This document shows, in pieces, positions 7,910 to 15,806 of a stretch of DNA of 52,106 bases; the stretch's first letter is position 1, and every line of letters starts with the position of its first letter. The DNA is taken from the NCBI RefSeq assembly GCF_028435365.1, contig NZ_JAGTJJ010000070.1, positions 1 to 52,106 of the forward strand. Direction: 5' to 3'. The notes under the pieces are model-generated. The model was not told the origin of the DNA. It was given only the letters and a program-made list of their open reading frames with translations, and did no database searches. The position numbers were made by a program, and so were the translations under genes. The stretch is from Polyangium jinanense. Its GTDB lineage: Bacteria > Myxococcota > Polyangia > Polyangiales > Polyangiaceae.

Positions 7910-8596
7910 ATGGCTACACATCTACGCCCGAATACATCCGCCCAACCTGCCGCCGACATCTGCGCCGCGATCGCGGACGGCCTCGCGAGCGACGAAGCCA
8001 CGAAGCACCTCGCGCCTCTGTGGGAATCGCTCACGGCCAAGGGCGACGCGCTCGCGGCGGAGGGCCGCAAGCAGGAGCGCGCGCTCGGCCGCGCGCGGGC
8101 GCGGCTCGCCGTTGCGGATGCGCAATGGGATCCCGAGGTCGCGTCGTTTGGCAGGGACGTCGTCGACAAGACGGGCGGCCGCCGAGATGTGCCGCCCTAT
8201 ACGCGGTTTTTCAAGGACGTCTCGCCGTCGGCGGCGCAGGCGTTCGGAATTGATCGCGAGGTGAAGCAAGGTCGCGAATGGCTCGACGAGCTCGGGCGGA
8301 ACCCGGACGAGCCGCTCGCATTGAAATGGTCGCCGCGGCTCGGGACGGTGACGGACAAGCTCGACGACACCGCGAAGGAGCGCGCGAATGGGCTGCGCGC
8401 GCTGGCCTTGCAGGGCACGTCGGAGGAGCTTTACGTGGAGGACATCAACCTGGAGCTCGACCGGCTCGAAGGTGACCTGAAGAAGCTCTTCCCGGGGCAA
8501 CCGAAGCGCGTCGCGGCCTTCCTGGAGCCAACGCGGCCGAAGCGGAAGCGTGAAGCGGGTGACGCGGACGAGGGTCCGGAGGGCGAGGATTCGTGA
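7910..8596 (+). CDS. Hypothetical helical (coiled-coil) protein
   Basis: 228 residues, mostly charged helix without a signal peptide. A long Ala/Arg/Glu-rich coiled-coil-like N-terminal half (about 25-80) is followed by WDPEVASFGRDV, a short Pro-rich turn and a second helical region ending ELDRLEGDLKKLFPGQPKRVAAF, then a basic/acidic tail (PKRKREAGDADE). The layout resembles the partial protein at 51516: a helix-rich N-terminus, then an EV.SF.RDV / GLIGSVRDE-like segment, then a terminal DLKK/DLKN helix. It also shares that gene's upstream promoter motif, so the two may be paralogues. Function is unknown. The ATG at 7910 has no ribosome-binding site, consistent with leaderless translation. 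Confidence 0.8.
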   Translation: MATHLRPNTSAQPAADICAAIADGLASDEATKHLAPLWESLTAKGDALAAEGRKQERALGRARARLAVADAQWDPEVASFGRDVVDKTGGRRDVPPYTRFFKDVSPSAAQAFGIDREVKQGREWLDELGRNPDEPLALKWSPRLGTVTDKLDDTAKERANGLRALALQGTSEELYVEDINLELDRLEGDLKKLFPGQPKRVAAFLEPTRPKRKREAGDADEGPEGEDS

Positions 8597-8617
8597 GGTA
8601 GACTGCGCAACTGGGTC

Positions 8618-8840
8618 GATCGAGGTGTCGAGCGACCCGGTTGCGTGAGGCGCGAGGGGCGATCGAGGTCTCGATCGACCTGGTTGCGTGAGGTGCGAGG
8701 GGCGATCGAGGTCTCGATCCACTTGGTTGCGTGAGGTGCGAGGGTCGATCGAGGTGTCGAGCGACCCGGTTGCGTGAGGCGCGAGGGGCGATCGAGGTCT
8801 CGATCCACCCGGTTGCGCGGCGCGCGAGGGGCGATCCAGG
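8618..8840. repeat. 43-bp tandem repeat array, five units
   Basis: Units start at 8618, 8661, 8704, 8747 and 8790, with a partial sixth (8833-8840). Each has the form GATCGAGGTSTCGAKC followed by CACYTGGTTGCGTGAGG-like sequence and GCGAGGGKC. The units are contiguous without spacers, so this is not CRISPR. Each unit contains a short dyad (ATCGAGGT.TCGAT). The array begins 21 bp after the stop of the preceding gene and fills most of the 301-bp gap. Its frames give only repetitive peptides. Confidence 0.9.
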
Positions 8841-8897
8841 CGGGGAAAGCGGTTGACGCGTCGGCTGAGGGCCGGCAGGCTCGGGTGAGGTCGTACG

Positions 8898-9158
8898 ATG
8901 CGTGGGGCTCCGGTGTTGTTCCTTCTGGCAAGCTGGCTCACGGCCTGTGGAGGGTCCAATGTGACTGCGACCCAGTGCAGAGCCCCCGAGTGGTGTGAGG
9001 AGCAGACCCCTCTTTGTCACAACAGTTGCGACCACAAGGGTGCCCAGCGTAGTTGCAACGATTGCTGCATTGAGATGCGTCGTAAGTGCCTCGACTGTGC
9101 GCCCAAAGAAGAGATAAATTTCGCTACCTGTGATCGACGCCTCTATCCCAGGAATTGA
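8898..9158 (+). CDS. Small Cys-rich putative lipoprotein
   Basis: 86 residues. A hydrophobic signal (VLFLLASWLTAC) ends in a lipobox, with C17 the likely lipidated residue. The mature part has about ten cysteines in a short span (CRAPEWCEEQTPLC, CNDCC, CLDC), suggesting a disulfide-knotted or metal-binding domain. Two bases separate its stop from the ATG of the next lipoprotein gene, so the pair forms an operon. A GGTGAGG ribosome-binding site precedes the ATG. I do not recognise the family. Confidence 0.7.
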   Translation: MRGAPVLFLLASWLTACGGSNVTATQCRAPEWCEEQTPLCHNSCDHKGAQRSCNDCCIEMRRKCLDCAPKEEINFATCDRRLYPRN

Positions 9159-9160
9159 TT

Positions 9161-9544
9161 ATGCGATTCTCGTTCTTCATGATTGCCGCCCTGGTCCTCG
9201 CCTCCTGCGGGCGTGCCGAACCCTCCGAGGTCACGCTCGAACTCAAACAGCCCACGCGCGTGAATGGCTGCAACGTCTTCTTGCACCACGCGCTCGGCGG
9301 GGAGCCGCTCGGTGCAGATATCACCTACGTCTGCGACGTCCCCGAATCGTTCATCAACGAAAAGAATTGGTGGGGGGACGGCATGCAACCCCCGGCAACC
9401 GGCCTGTTGCTGGGTGACTGCCTACGCCTGGGCAATCGATTCTACTGCATGGAGAAGATCGAGCCCGGGAAAGCGGCCACGCTCAAAGCCACCTACGAGA
9501 TCCTCCACGACCGCCGAATCGACCACCTCCGCCCCATCCGCTAG
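9161..9544 (+). CDS. Small putative lipoprotein
   Basis: 127 residues starting at ATG 9161 (a TTG two codons upstream is less likely). The signal MRFSFFMIAALVLASC ends in a lipobox at C16. The mature region is unremarkable, with four cysteines (NGCNVF, YVCDV, GDCLRL, YCMEK) that could form two disulfides. It is co-transcribed with the Cys-rich lipoprotein just upstream and converges on the membrane protein gene at 9548, with only 3 bp between the stops. Function unknown. Confidence 0.75.
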   Translation: MRFSFFMIAALVLASCGRAEPSEVTLELKQPTRVNGCNVFLHHALGGEPLGADITYVCDVPESFINEKNWWGDGMQPPATGLLLGDCLRLGNRFYCMEKIEPGKAATLKATYEILHDRRIDHLRPIR

Positions 9545-9547
9545 CCC

Positions 9548-10045
9548 TCAAAACGCCCCCCGCACCACCACCCCGCCAAACCCCGCCGAAACCACCGGCA
9601 CCACCGCCACCCCCTTCCTCTCCCCCGCCCTCCCACTCGTCGCGACCAAATAAATCCCCGCCAGCGCCGACCCCACGTGCAGCCCGTACATCACGTATTG
9701 CAGCGTGTTGTACGTATTCCCCCGCGCACACGTCTCCCGCATCACCCCCGCCCCCACATCCGCCGACGTCTCCGCCGCCACGCACACGTTTTGCGCATCC
9801 GTGAACCTCGCCGCGAACGCGCTCGTTCGGATGGCCTCATTCACCTCGTACACCTGATACGTCGACAGAATCCCGAACCCCAGCGACACCGCGGACACGC
9901 CGAGCGCGCTCATCCCCACGACGAACCGTCCATCCCATCCCGCCTTCGCGGGCTCGTCCGCGCGCGCCATGCCCGGGACGACGGTCAGCGTGATGAGCGT
10001 GACGAAGGCGGATGCGACCGGGCCGGGCAACGCGATTTTTCTCAT
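9548..10045 (-). CDS. Hypothetical exported/membrane protein
   Basis: 165 residues with an N-terminal signal (1 to about 30, ending MARADEP) and two hydrophobic helices (FVVGMSALGVSAVSLGFGIL and LQYVMYGLHVGSALAGIYLV). Two cysteines (C85-like in AQNVCVA and C101-like in RETCARG) lie between the helices on what would be a short loop. This signal + TM + loop + TM layout recurs in small myxobacterial hypothetical proteins. The start is set at the ATG at 10045 because a strong GAAGGAGGAG ribosome-binding site lies just ahead. A longer frame to 10111 runs into the divergent gene. Function unknown. Confidence 0.75.
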   Translation of the reverse strand: MRKIALPGPVASAFVTLITLTVVPGMARADEPAKAGWDGRFVVGMSALGVSAVSLGFGILSTYQVYEVNEAIRTSAFAARFTDAQNVCVAAETSADVGAGVMRETCARGNTYNTLQYVMYGLHVGSALAGIYLVATSGRAGERKGVAVVPVVSAGFGGVVVRGAF

Positions 10046-10104
10046 GGGCTCCTCCTTCGAGACGTGACAACGGCGCCAAGATGGGCGAGGAGAACCCGGG
10101 TTCC

Positions 10105-11031
10105 ATGGCAAGAAAGCTCCTCTTCACGATCTCCTCGTACGCCTACCTCGAGCCCCGGTTCCTCGCGGCCGGCGAACTCGATCGCGGCGAGATCGTGCAC
10201 AAGACCTTCCCCGACGGCGAGCGGTACCTCCGCGTCGCCGAGGACCCGTGGGGCCGCGACGTCGTGCTGCTCGGCGGCACCCCCACCGACCTCGACTGGC
10301 TCGAGCTCTACGACCTCGGCTGCGCCATCAGCACCGGCGGCGCCCGCTCCCTCTCCATCGTCATGCCGTATTTCGGCTACGCGACCATGGAGCGCGCCGT
10401 CCTGCCCGGCGAGGTCGTCACGGCCAAGACCCGCGCCCGCCTCATCTCGGCCATCCCCCCCTGCGAGGGCGGCACGCGCGTCTACCTCTTCGACCTCCAC
10501 ACCGACGGCATCCCCTACTACTTCGGCGACAGCCACGTCACCCACCACCTCTACGGCGCCCCCCTCGTCACGAAGCTCATCCAGCGCACGATGGACGGCC
10601 GCTCGTACCTGCTCGGCGCCACCGACGCCGGCCGCGCCAAGTGGGTCCAGAGCCTCGCGCGTGACCTCGATGTCGAGCCCGCGTTCGTCTACAAACGCCG
10701 CGATCCCGACACCGGCAAGCTCGCCGTCACGGGCGTCAACGCCGACGTGCGCGGCCGCGAGGTCGTCATCTACGACGACATGATCCGCACGGGATCCTCG
10801 CTCATCCAGGCCGCCGCGGCCTACCTCGCCGCCGGCGCCACGCGGTGCCACGCCGTCGCGAGCCACCTCGTCCTGCCCCCCGGCGCGCGCGAAAAACTCC
10901 AGGCGAGTGGCATGTTCGAGCACATTCTCGGCACCGACTCGCACCCGGGCAGCCAGCAGCTCGCGCCCTCCGCCATCGAGTCCGTCGCGCCGCTCTTCGT
11001 CCACGCGATCGAGCGGACGTACCGCATCTGA
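10105..11031 (+). CDS. Ribose-phosphate pyrophosphokinase (PRPP synthetase)-like protein
   Basis: 308 residues. It would make PRPP from ribose-5-phosphate and ATP in the cytosol. Family landmarks are FPDGERYLR (35-43), MPYFGYATMER (87-97), DLHTDGIPYYF (130-140, the flexible metal/ATP region) and the PRPP loop YDDMIRTGSS (223-232). The second motif differs from the usual YARQDR (here YATMER), so this is a divergent member. It may be a paralogue rather than the essential housekeeping enzyme, or a phosphoribosyltransferase-fold relative. ATG 10105 is chosen over an in-frame ATG at 10081 because GAGGAGAA sits at the right distance. It is divergent from the membrane protein gene, with a 59-bp gap. 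Confidence 0.8.
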   Translation: MARKLLFTISSYAYLEPRFLAAGELDRGEIVHKTFPDGERYLRVAEDPWGRDVVLLGGTPTDLDWLELYDLGCAISTGGARSLSIVMPYFGYATMERAVLPGEVVTAKTRARLISAIPPCEGGTRVYLFDLHTDGIPYYFGDSHVTHHLYGAPLVTKLIQRTMDGRSYLLGATDAGRAKWVQSLARDLDVEPAFVYKRRDPDTGKLAVTGVNADVRGREVVIYDDMIRTGSSLIQAAAAYLAAGATRCHAVASHLVLPPGAREKLQASGMFEHILGTDSHPGSQQLAPSAIESVAPLFVHAIERTYRI

Positions 11032-11087
11032 GAGGCGGGCCCAAATAGGTTGGAGCCTCCGCCGGTTCCGACTAGAACGTCGCCCCG

Positions 11088-12791
11088 GTGACTCTCGCTG
11101 CCGACGAACCGGAAGCCGCCCCCGAGCGGGCCACGCCGCCCCCCGTATCCGCGACCCCGACGCGCTTCGCGAACCTCGCAGAACGCGCGCTCGTCGCCTT
11201 GTGCCTCGGGATCATGGCGGTCTTGTTCCTCGACATGCTCACGTTCGGCCACGGGCGCGACCAGGGCATCTACACCCTCGTCGCGCGCGCCGTGGTCGAA
11301 GGCGGCATGCCTTACCGCGACGCCTGGGACTTCAAGCCCCCCGGCATCTTCCTGATCTACGCCCTCGCCCGGCTCCTGTTCGGCTCGGCCGAGTGGGGCA
11401 TCCGCGTGGTGGAGATCGTGGGCCTCTCGCTCATGTCGTTCGGCATGGTCCGGCTCACGCGCAGGTTCTGGGGAAGTGGCCTCATCGGCCTCGTGGCCGC
11501 GACGATCGCCGTCTTCATCCACGCGCAGCTCGAGTTCTGGCACACGGCGCAGCCCGAGTCCTTCGGCGGCATGCTCACGATCGCCGCCCTGCTCTGCGTC
11601 CCGGCCCTCGGCCCTTCGGGACTGCCCTCGCACGCGGTGACGAAGGCGCGCTCGTATCTCGTCGCCGGGTTCCTCTTCGGGTTCGCCTTCCTCCTCAAGC
11701 CGCCGCTCGTGGGCGGCGCGGCGATCCTCGCGCTCCTGCCCGCGTGGTGGGATACGGACGCCGAACAGCCCACGATCGAGCGCCTCAAAGCTGCCGCGCA
11801 GAACCTGGTCCGCCCCTCGCTCCTGCTCGCGGCGGGCGGGGCGATCCCGATCGCGCTCTGCATTGCGTGGTTCGCCGCGCGTGGCGCGCTCGGCGATCTT
11901 CACCGCGTCCTTTTCGTCTTCACGCCCCATTATACGGCGCTCGGCTGGCACGGCGCGACCGTGACGGGCATGCTGTATTACGCGTTCACGGAGTGGCTCC
12001 AGCAATACGGCAGCGTCCCGACCGTGGGATTGCTCCTCGCGCTCGGCTTCGGCATCGGCGCAAAGGAGCGGCCGCTCGTCCTGCTCTCGCTCGGCATCGT
12101 GGTCATCCACCTCGTCGGCGTGGCCATGCAGGGGAAGTTTTTCCCGTACCATTACGGCGCCACGTGGCCGCTCACCGCCCTCTGCGCCGCGCTCGGGTAT
12201 CACGCGCTCTTCCAATGGGCGCGGGCGCGCGGCGCCCTCGGCCTCGCGGGGTTTGCTCTTTTCGTCCTGTTCGTCCCGTTCGGCCGATCGGCCACGAAGG
12301 ACGTCCCCGGCTCGTTCCTCGTGCGCTCGCAGAAGCGCCTCGCCATCGTGGCCGAGGGGTTCCGTGACCAGCGTGGGCTCGACGAGCTGAATAGCCTCTG
12401 CGACGTGAACATCGTGGCGCTGCGGGAGGTCTCGAATCTCCTCCGCCAGGAGGTCCCCACGAATCGCCCCATCTTCGTCTGGGGCTTCGTGCCGAACCTC
12501 TACGACATGGCGGATCGCGCCTCCTCGACGCGGTACATCTACGACATCCCGCAACGCGTGCCCTGGGCCAAGGAAGAGCACCGGCGTATTCTCATGGAGG
12601 ATCTCCGCCATCGCCCGCCCGCCGCGATCGTCGTCCAGCATTACGACATCGTCGCCATGGTCACGGGAGACGGAATGGGCTCGGCCGACGCGCTCACGAG
12701 CTTCCCCGAGCTCCAGGCGCTCCTCGAGAATCAATACACGCTCGTCCGGACGATCGACGGATTCGACGTCTACCGGGAAATCGCCCGATGA
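11088..12791 (+). CDS. Integral membrane glycosyltransferase (ArnT/PMT-like, GT-C fold)
   Basis: 567 residues with a short cytosolic N-terminus and about ten hydrophobic helices. The first periplasmic loop carries GRDQGIYTLVARAVVEGG and PYRDAWDFKPPGIF, the acidic catalytic region and KPPG motif typical of GT-C transferases that use a polyprenyl-phosphate sugar donor. A soluble C-terminal region (about 420-567) follows the last helix. It probably glycosylates lipids, polysaccharide or proteins on the periplasmic side. The start is GTG. Its stop overlaps the next gene (an ABC ATPase) by 4 bp, so they are translationally coupled. That partnership is unusual and its meaning is unclear. Confidence 0.8.
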   Translation: MTLAADEPEAAPERATPPPVSATPTRFANLAERALVALCLGIMAVLFLDMLTFGHGRDQGIYTLVARAVVEGGMPYRDAWDFKPPGIFLIYALARLLFGSAEWGIRVVEIVGLSLMSFGMVRLTRRFWGSGLIGLVAATIAVFIHAQLEFWHTAQPESFGGMLTIAALLCVPALGPSGLPSHAVTKARSYLVAGFLFGFAFLLKPPLVGGAAILALLPAWWDTDAEQPTIERLKAAAQNLVRPSLLLAAGGAIPIALCIAWFAARGALGDLHRVLFVFTPHYTALGWHGATVTGMLYYAFTEWLQQYGSVPTVGLLLALGFGIGAKERPLVLLSLGIVVIHLVGVAMQGKFFPYHYGATWPLTALCAALGYHALFQWARARGALGLAGFALFVLFVPFGRSATKDVPGSFLVRSQKRLAIVAEGFRDQRGLDELNSLCDVNIVALREVSNLLRQEVPTNRPIFVWGFVPNLYDMADRASSTRYIYDIPQRVPWAKEEHRRILMEDLRHRPPAAIVVQHYDIVAMVTGDGMGSADALTSFPELQALLENQYTLVRTIDGFDVYREIAR

Positions 12792-13594
12792 CGGCCCTGG
12801 TCCTCGAACCCGGCATCGCGGCGGAGGCGCCTTCCTCGGGCGGGGTGCGGGTCGTCGTCGAGCGCGCGCGGCGCGTCTTTGCCGGGAGCGGCGTGGTGCT
12901 CGACGGCCTCGACCTCGACGTCGCGGCCGGCACCTTCGTCGCCCTGCTCGGCCCCTCCGGTTGCGGCAAATCCACGCTCCTCCGCCTCGTCGCCGGCCTC
13001 GACCAGGCCGACGGGGGTTCGGTCCGGCTCGTCTCTCCGGACGGCGCCACGCGTCCGCGCATCGCATACGTGTTTCAAGACGCCCACCTGCTCCCCTGGC
13101 GCGACGTTCTCGACAACGCAGCCTTGCCGCTCGAACTGTCGGGCGTTTCTCGCGAGGAGAGGCGCGAGCAGGCGCTCGCCGCGCTCCAGCAGGTCGGTCT
13201 CGGCGACGCGGCGGCGCGGTATCCGGCGGAGCTGTCGGGCGGCATGAAGATGCGCGTCTCGCTTGCCCGCGCCCTCGTCACGCGCCCGAGCATCCTGCTC
13301 CTCGACGAGCCCTTCGCCGCCCTCGACGAGCTCACGCGCCAGAGGCTCGACGATCAACTCCGCGCGCTCTGGCTCGACCTCGGCATGACCGTCCTCTTCG
13401 TCACGCATTCGAACGCCGAGGCCGCTTACCTCGCCGAGCGTTGCATCGTCTTCTCCCGCCGCCCAGCGCGTATCCTCCTCGACGCCCCGATCGACCTGCC
13501 CCGCGAGCGCGCCGCCTCCCTGCGCAGCGATCCGCGCTTCGCCCGCGTGCTCGGCCCGCTCCAGGACGCGCTCCTCGCCGGGGAGGCGCCATGA
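12788..13594 (+). CDS. ABC transporter ATP-binding protein (SsuB/TauB type)
   Basis: 268 residues. Nucleotide-binding domain with Walker A GPSGCGKST (55-63), Q-loop Q97, signature LSGGM (149-153), Walker B ILLLDEP (169-175) and switch H207. Its closest general type is the nitrate/sulfonate/taurine/pyrimidine-precursor importer ATPase. It is coupled by 4-bp overlaps to the glycosyltransferase upstream and the permease downstream. No periplasmic binding protein gene is present nearby, so the substrate cannot be called. It could serve sulfonate, nitrate, bicarbonate or thiamine-precursor uptake. Confidence 0.9.
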   Translation: MTALVLEPGIAAEAPSSGGVRVVVERARRVFAGSGVVLDGLDLDVAAGTFVALLGPSGCGKSTLLRLVAGLDQADGGSVRLVSPDGATRPRIAYVFQDAHLLPWRDVLDNAALPLELSGVSREERREQALAALQQVGLGDAAARYPAELSGGMKMRVSLARALVTRPSILLLDEPFAALDELTRQRLDDQLRALWLDLGMTVLFVTHSNAEAAYLAERCIVFSRRPARILLDAPIDLPRERAASLRSDPRFARVLGPLQDALLAGEAP

Positions 13595-14367
13595 AAAGGT
13601 CCCTCGCCGCCGCGGCCCCGCCGGTTCTCTCGCTCGTCCTCATGCTCGGCGTCTGGGAGGTGCTCGTGCGCGTCCTCGCGGTGCCGGCGTATCTCCTGCC
13701 CCCGCCGAGCCAGATCGCCGCCGCGTTCGCCGCCGACGCGACCACGCTCGCGCTCGCGACCTTGACCACGGCAAAAAGCGCGCTCCTCGGATTTGTGCTC
13801 TCCGGCGTGATCGGCGTCCTCGTGGCCGTCGCGCTCTCCGCCTCGCGCCTGCTCGAACGCGCGTTTTACCCCTACGCCGTCTTCCTGCAGACCGTGCCGA
13901 TCGTGGCCATCGCGCCGCTGCTCGTGTTGTGGTTCGGGCCGGGCGAGCGCGCGGTCAGCGTGTCGGCGTTCATCGTGAGCGTGTTTCCGGTGGTGGCGAA
14001 CGCGCTCTCCGGGCTGCGATCGGTGGAGCCCGCGCTGCGCGATCTGTTCCGCCTCTACGGCGCGGGCAAGCTCCGCACGCTCGTGCTCTTGAGCTTGCCC
14101 TCGTCCTTGCCGAGCATCGTCACAGGCCTGCGCATCGCAGGCGGGCTCGCGGTGATCGGGGCGATCGTGGGTGAATTCGTGGCGGGCTTCGCCGAGGGCA
14201 CGCCCGGGCTCGGCATCCTCATCATGAGCGCGCCGCGGCAGCTCCGAACCGACCTGCTCTTCGCAGCCGTGCTCTGCGCCTCGGCGCTCGGGCTCGGCTT
14301 GTTCGGCGCGACGAACCTCGGCGGCTGGCTCTTGCTCCGGCGGTGGCATCCGTCGGAGAAGAACTGA
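13591..14367 (+). CDS. ABC transporter permease (SsuC/TauC type)
   Basis: 258 residues with six predicted helices. The EAA-type coupling loop is visible as LRDLFRLYGAGKLRTLVLLSLPSSLPSIVTGLRI. A YLLPPPSQI motif after the first helix is typical of SsuC/TauC-type permeases. The ATG overlaps the stop of the ATPase gene (ATGA). The permease is the last gene of a three-gene coupled unit (glycosyltransferase, ATPase, permease) and ends 9 bp from the convergent DUF3052 gene. The missing substrate-binding protein must be encoded elsewhere. Confidence 0.9.
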   Translation: MKRSLAAAAPPVLSLVLMLGVWEVLVRVLAVPAYLLPPPSQIAAAFAADATTLALATLTTAKSALLGFVLSGVIGVLVAVALSASRLLERAFYPYAVFLQTVPIVAIAPLLVLWFGPGERAVSVSAFIVSVFPVVANALSGLRSVEPALRDLFRLYGAGKLRTLVLLSLPSSLPSIVTGLRIAGGLAVIGAIVGEFVAGFAEGTPGLGILIMSAPRQLRTDLLFAAVLCASALGLGLFGATNLGGWLLLRRWHPSEKN

Positions 14368-14376
14368 TGCGAGCGC

Positions 14377-15057
14377 TCAGCGCGCGTACTTGGCGTTCCG
14401 GTCCCTGATACCGGCCGCCAACATCTCGACCGCCGACGAGATCCGACGCGCGCGCGTCTCAGGCTTCTTCGCCTCCTCGATCCAGCCGACGTACTCCTTG
14501 CGATGCGACGGCGCGAGCGCATCCCAGGTCATGCTCGCCGTGCTGCTCTTCGCAAGCGCCGCCGCCAGATCCGCCGGCGCCGGCACGTTCGCCGTCTTCT
14601 TCGCCGCGCCCGCGCGCTTCTTCATCGCACCCGGCGCCGCAGCCGAGTTCTCCTTGCGTGCAACGGTCGCCTCAGGCTTGAAGCGCAGCGCCGACCAAGT
14701 CTCGTCGATCGCGACCTGCGCAACCCCACCCCAGCCAGCCTCCTCGATCACGTTCCAGCCGACGTCCCGCGTGAGATCCGTCTCCACCTTGGAGCTCTTC
14801 TTCGGATAAGCAATCCAGAGGACGCCGCCCTGGCGCACCGCAGAGATCGCCTTCAATCCGCCCTTCTCGAGCTCCTTCGCCTTCTCGACGAACAACACGA
14901 CGACGTCAAACGACCCACGCGCCGCCGTCGACACGCTCGCGCCCTCGGGCAACGGTTCGAGCAGGTCCGCGCGTCCGTCTGGGGCGCCGAGGAGAAGGAC
15001 GCGTGTGTCCGGTTTGATCTGGAGTTTCTTGGAGAGGGGGCTCGAGGTGGTGGTCAT
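14377..15057 (-). CDS. DUF3052 - OmdA/YdeI-like fusion protein
   Basis: 226 residues. Residues about 8-125 match DUF3052: KPDTRVLLLGAPDG, then LWIAYPKKSSKVETDLTRD, then AIDETWSALRF. Residues about 165-226 match the YdeI/OmpD-associated (OmdA, 'bacteriocin-protection') C-terminal motif: LAPSHRKEYVGWIEEAKKPETRARRI. A Lys/Ala-rich linker joins them. The start is ATG 15057; a longer frame runs upstream into the divergent gene's leader. It is cytosolic, with no signal. OmdA domains are linked to tolerance of peptides and cell-envelope stress, while DUF3052 has no known function. The fusion suggests the two act together. Confidence 0.8.
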   Translation of the reverse strand: MTTTSSPLSKKLQIKPDTRVLLLGAPDGRADLLEPLPEGASVSTAARGSFDVVVLFVEKAKELEKGGLKAISAVRQGGVLWIAYPKKSSKVETDLTRDVGWNVIEEAGWGGVAQVAIDETWSALRFKPEATVARKENSAAAPGAMKKRAGAAKKTANVPAPADLAAALAKSSTASMTWDALAPSHRKEYVGWIEEAKKPETRARRISSAVEMLAAGIRDRNAKYAR

Positions 15058-15166
15058 GGCAAACGCTCTCGCGCCCATGCTACAGGCATTTCCGCGTTCG
15101 GGGTGGAACACGGTTTGCCCCGACGTGCTCGCGCCACGCGCGCTCTGCCTCGAAGGAGTCACCCCC

Positions 15167-15454
15167 ATGTACATCGTGGTCAACACCATCCGGGCCCCCG
15201 AGCACGAGCTTTCACGGATCAAACGAGCCTTCCGCGACACAGCGCACGACCTCGACCAGTTCGAGGGCTTTCTCGGCATCGAGCTCTGGCAAGACGACGG
15301 CGCCCTGCTCGCAGTCTCCCGCTGGTCCACACGCGAAGCATTCCTCGCCTACCCGCGCTCCGAGCTGTTCCGCAAGCACCACAAGGGTCTGCGCGGCGAG
15401 AAGGCAATGACCGCCGCGCAGATCAAGATGTACGAGGCCGAAGCGATCGCCTGA
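15167..15454 (+). CDS. Antibiotic-biosynthesis-monooxygenase (ABM) domain protein, HmoA-like
   Basis: 95 residues forming one ABM-type ferredoxin-like fold: MYIVVNTIRAP (first strand), a helix with FEGFLGIELWQDD, then AVSRWSTREAFLAYPRSELFRKHHKG. The W-x-s-x-e-a-f pattern and the His pair fit the heme-oxygenase-like HmoA branch, although function cannot be fixed from sequence. GAAGGAG lies 7 bp ahead of ATG 15167. It is followed within 25 bp by an intergenic palindromic element that separates it from the convergent TPR gene. Confidence 0.75.
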   Translation: MYIVVNTIRAPEHELSRIKRAFRDTAHDLDQFEGFLGIELWQDDGALLAVSRWSTREAFLAYPRSELFRKHHKGLRGEKAMTAAQIKMYEAEAIA

Positions 15455-15474
15455 GGCAAGCAGCCACGTTGAGG

Positions 15475-15803
15475 CGCCGCGCTGGGGCGTTGCCCCAGAC
15501 CCCACCAGGGGCTGTCCGCCCCTGGACCCGGACCAGCGCAAGCGCTGGACTCGGGGTCGATGAACTGCGCGATGCGCAGTTCATCGAACGAGCCGGGTCA
15601 AGACCGGCGACGATGTTGCCAACCAAGGCAGCAGCGCTGACGTCGACAGCTTGGAGAAGACCTTTACGGTCTTGCCACCGGCCTGCTGGAAAAACTGCGC
15701 GTAGCGCAGTTTTTCCACCTGAGGTCCAGGGCTTGCCCTGGTTCGGGTCGAGGGGCGAATAGCCCCCGCGGGGCCCGGGGCAGCGCCCCGGCGAAGCGGC
15801 CCC
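15475..15803. repeat. Intergenic palindromic element, copy 1 (complete)
   Basis: About 330 bp filling the gap between two convergent stop codons. Two outward arms, one of CTGGGGCGTTGCCCCAG type and one of CCGGGGCAGCGCCCCGG type, flank a core with two perfect hairpins: CGATGAACTGCGC/GCGCAGTTCATCG (15558-15586) and GGAAAAACTGCGC/GCGCAGTTTTTCC (15688-15716). Further short hairpins (CAGCGCAAGCGCTG, CAGGGCTTGCCCTG) are present. It encodes no protein. Confidence 0.9.
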
Positions 15804-15806
15804 ACG

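Noticed and set aside
8618..8840. CRISPR array
   Set aside because: Units are contiguous with no unique spacers, and no cas genes are present.
10821..13067. 748-residue minus-strand frame
   Set aside because: Arg/Glu/Asp-rich antisense shadow of the glycosyltransferase and ABC ATPase genes.
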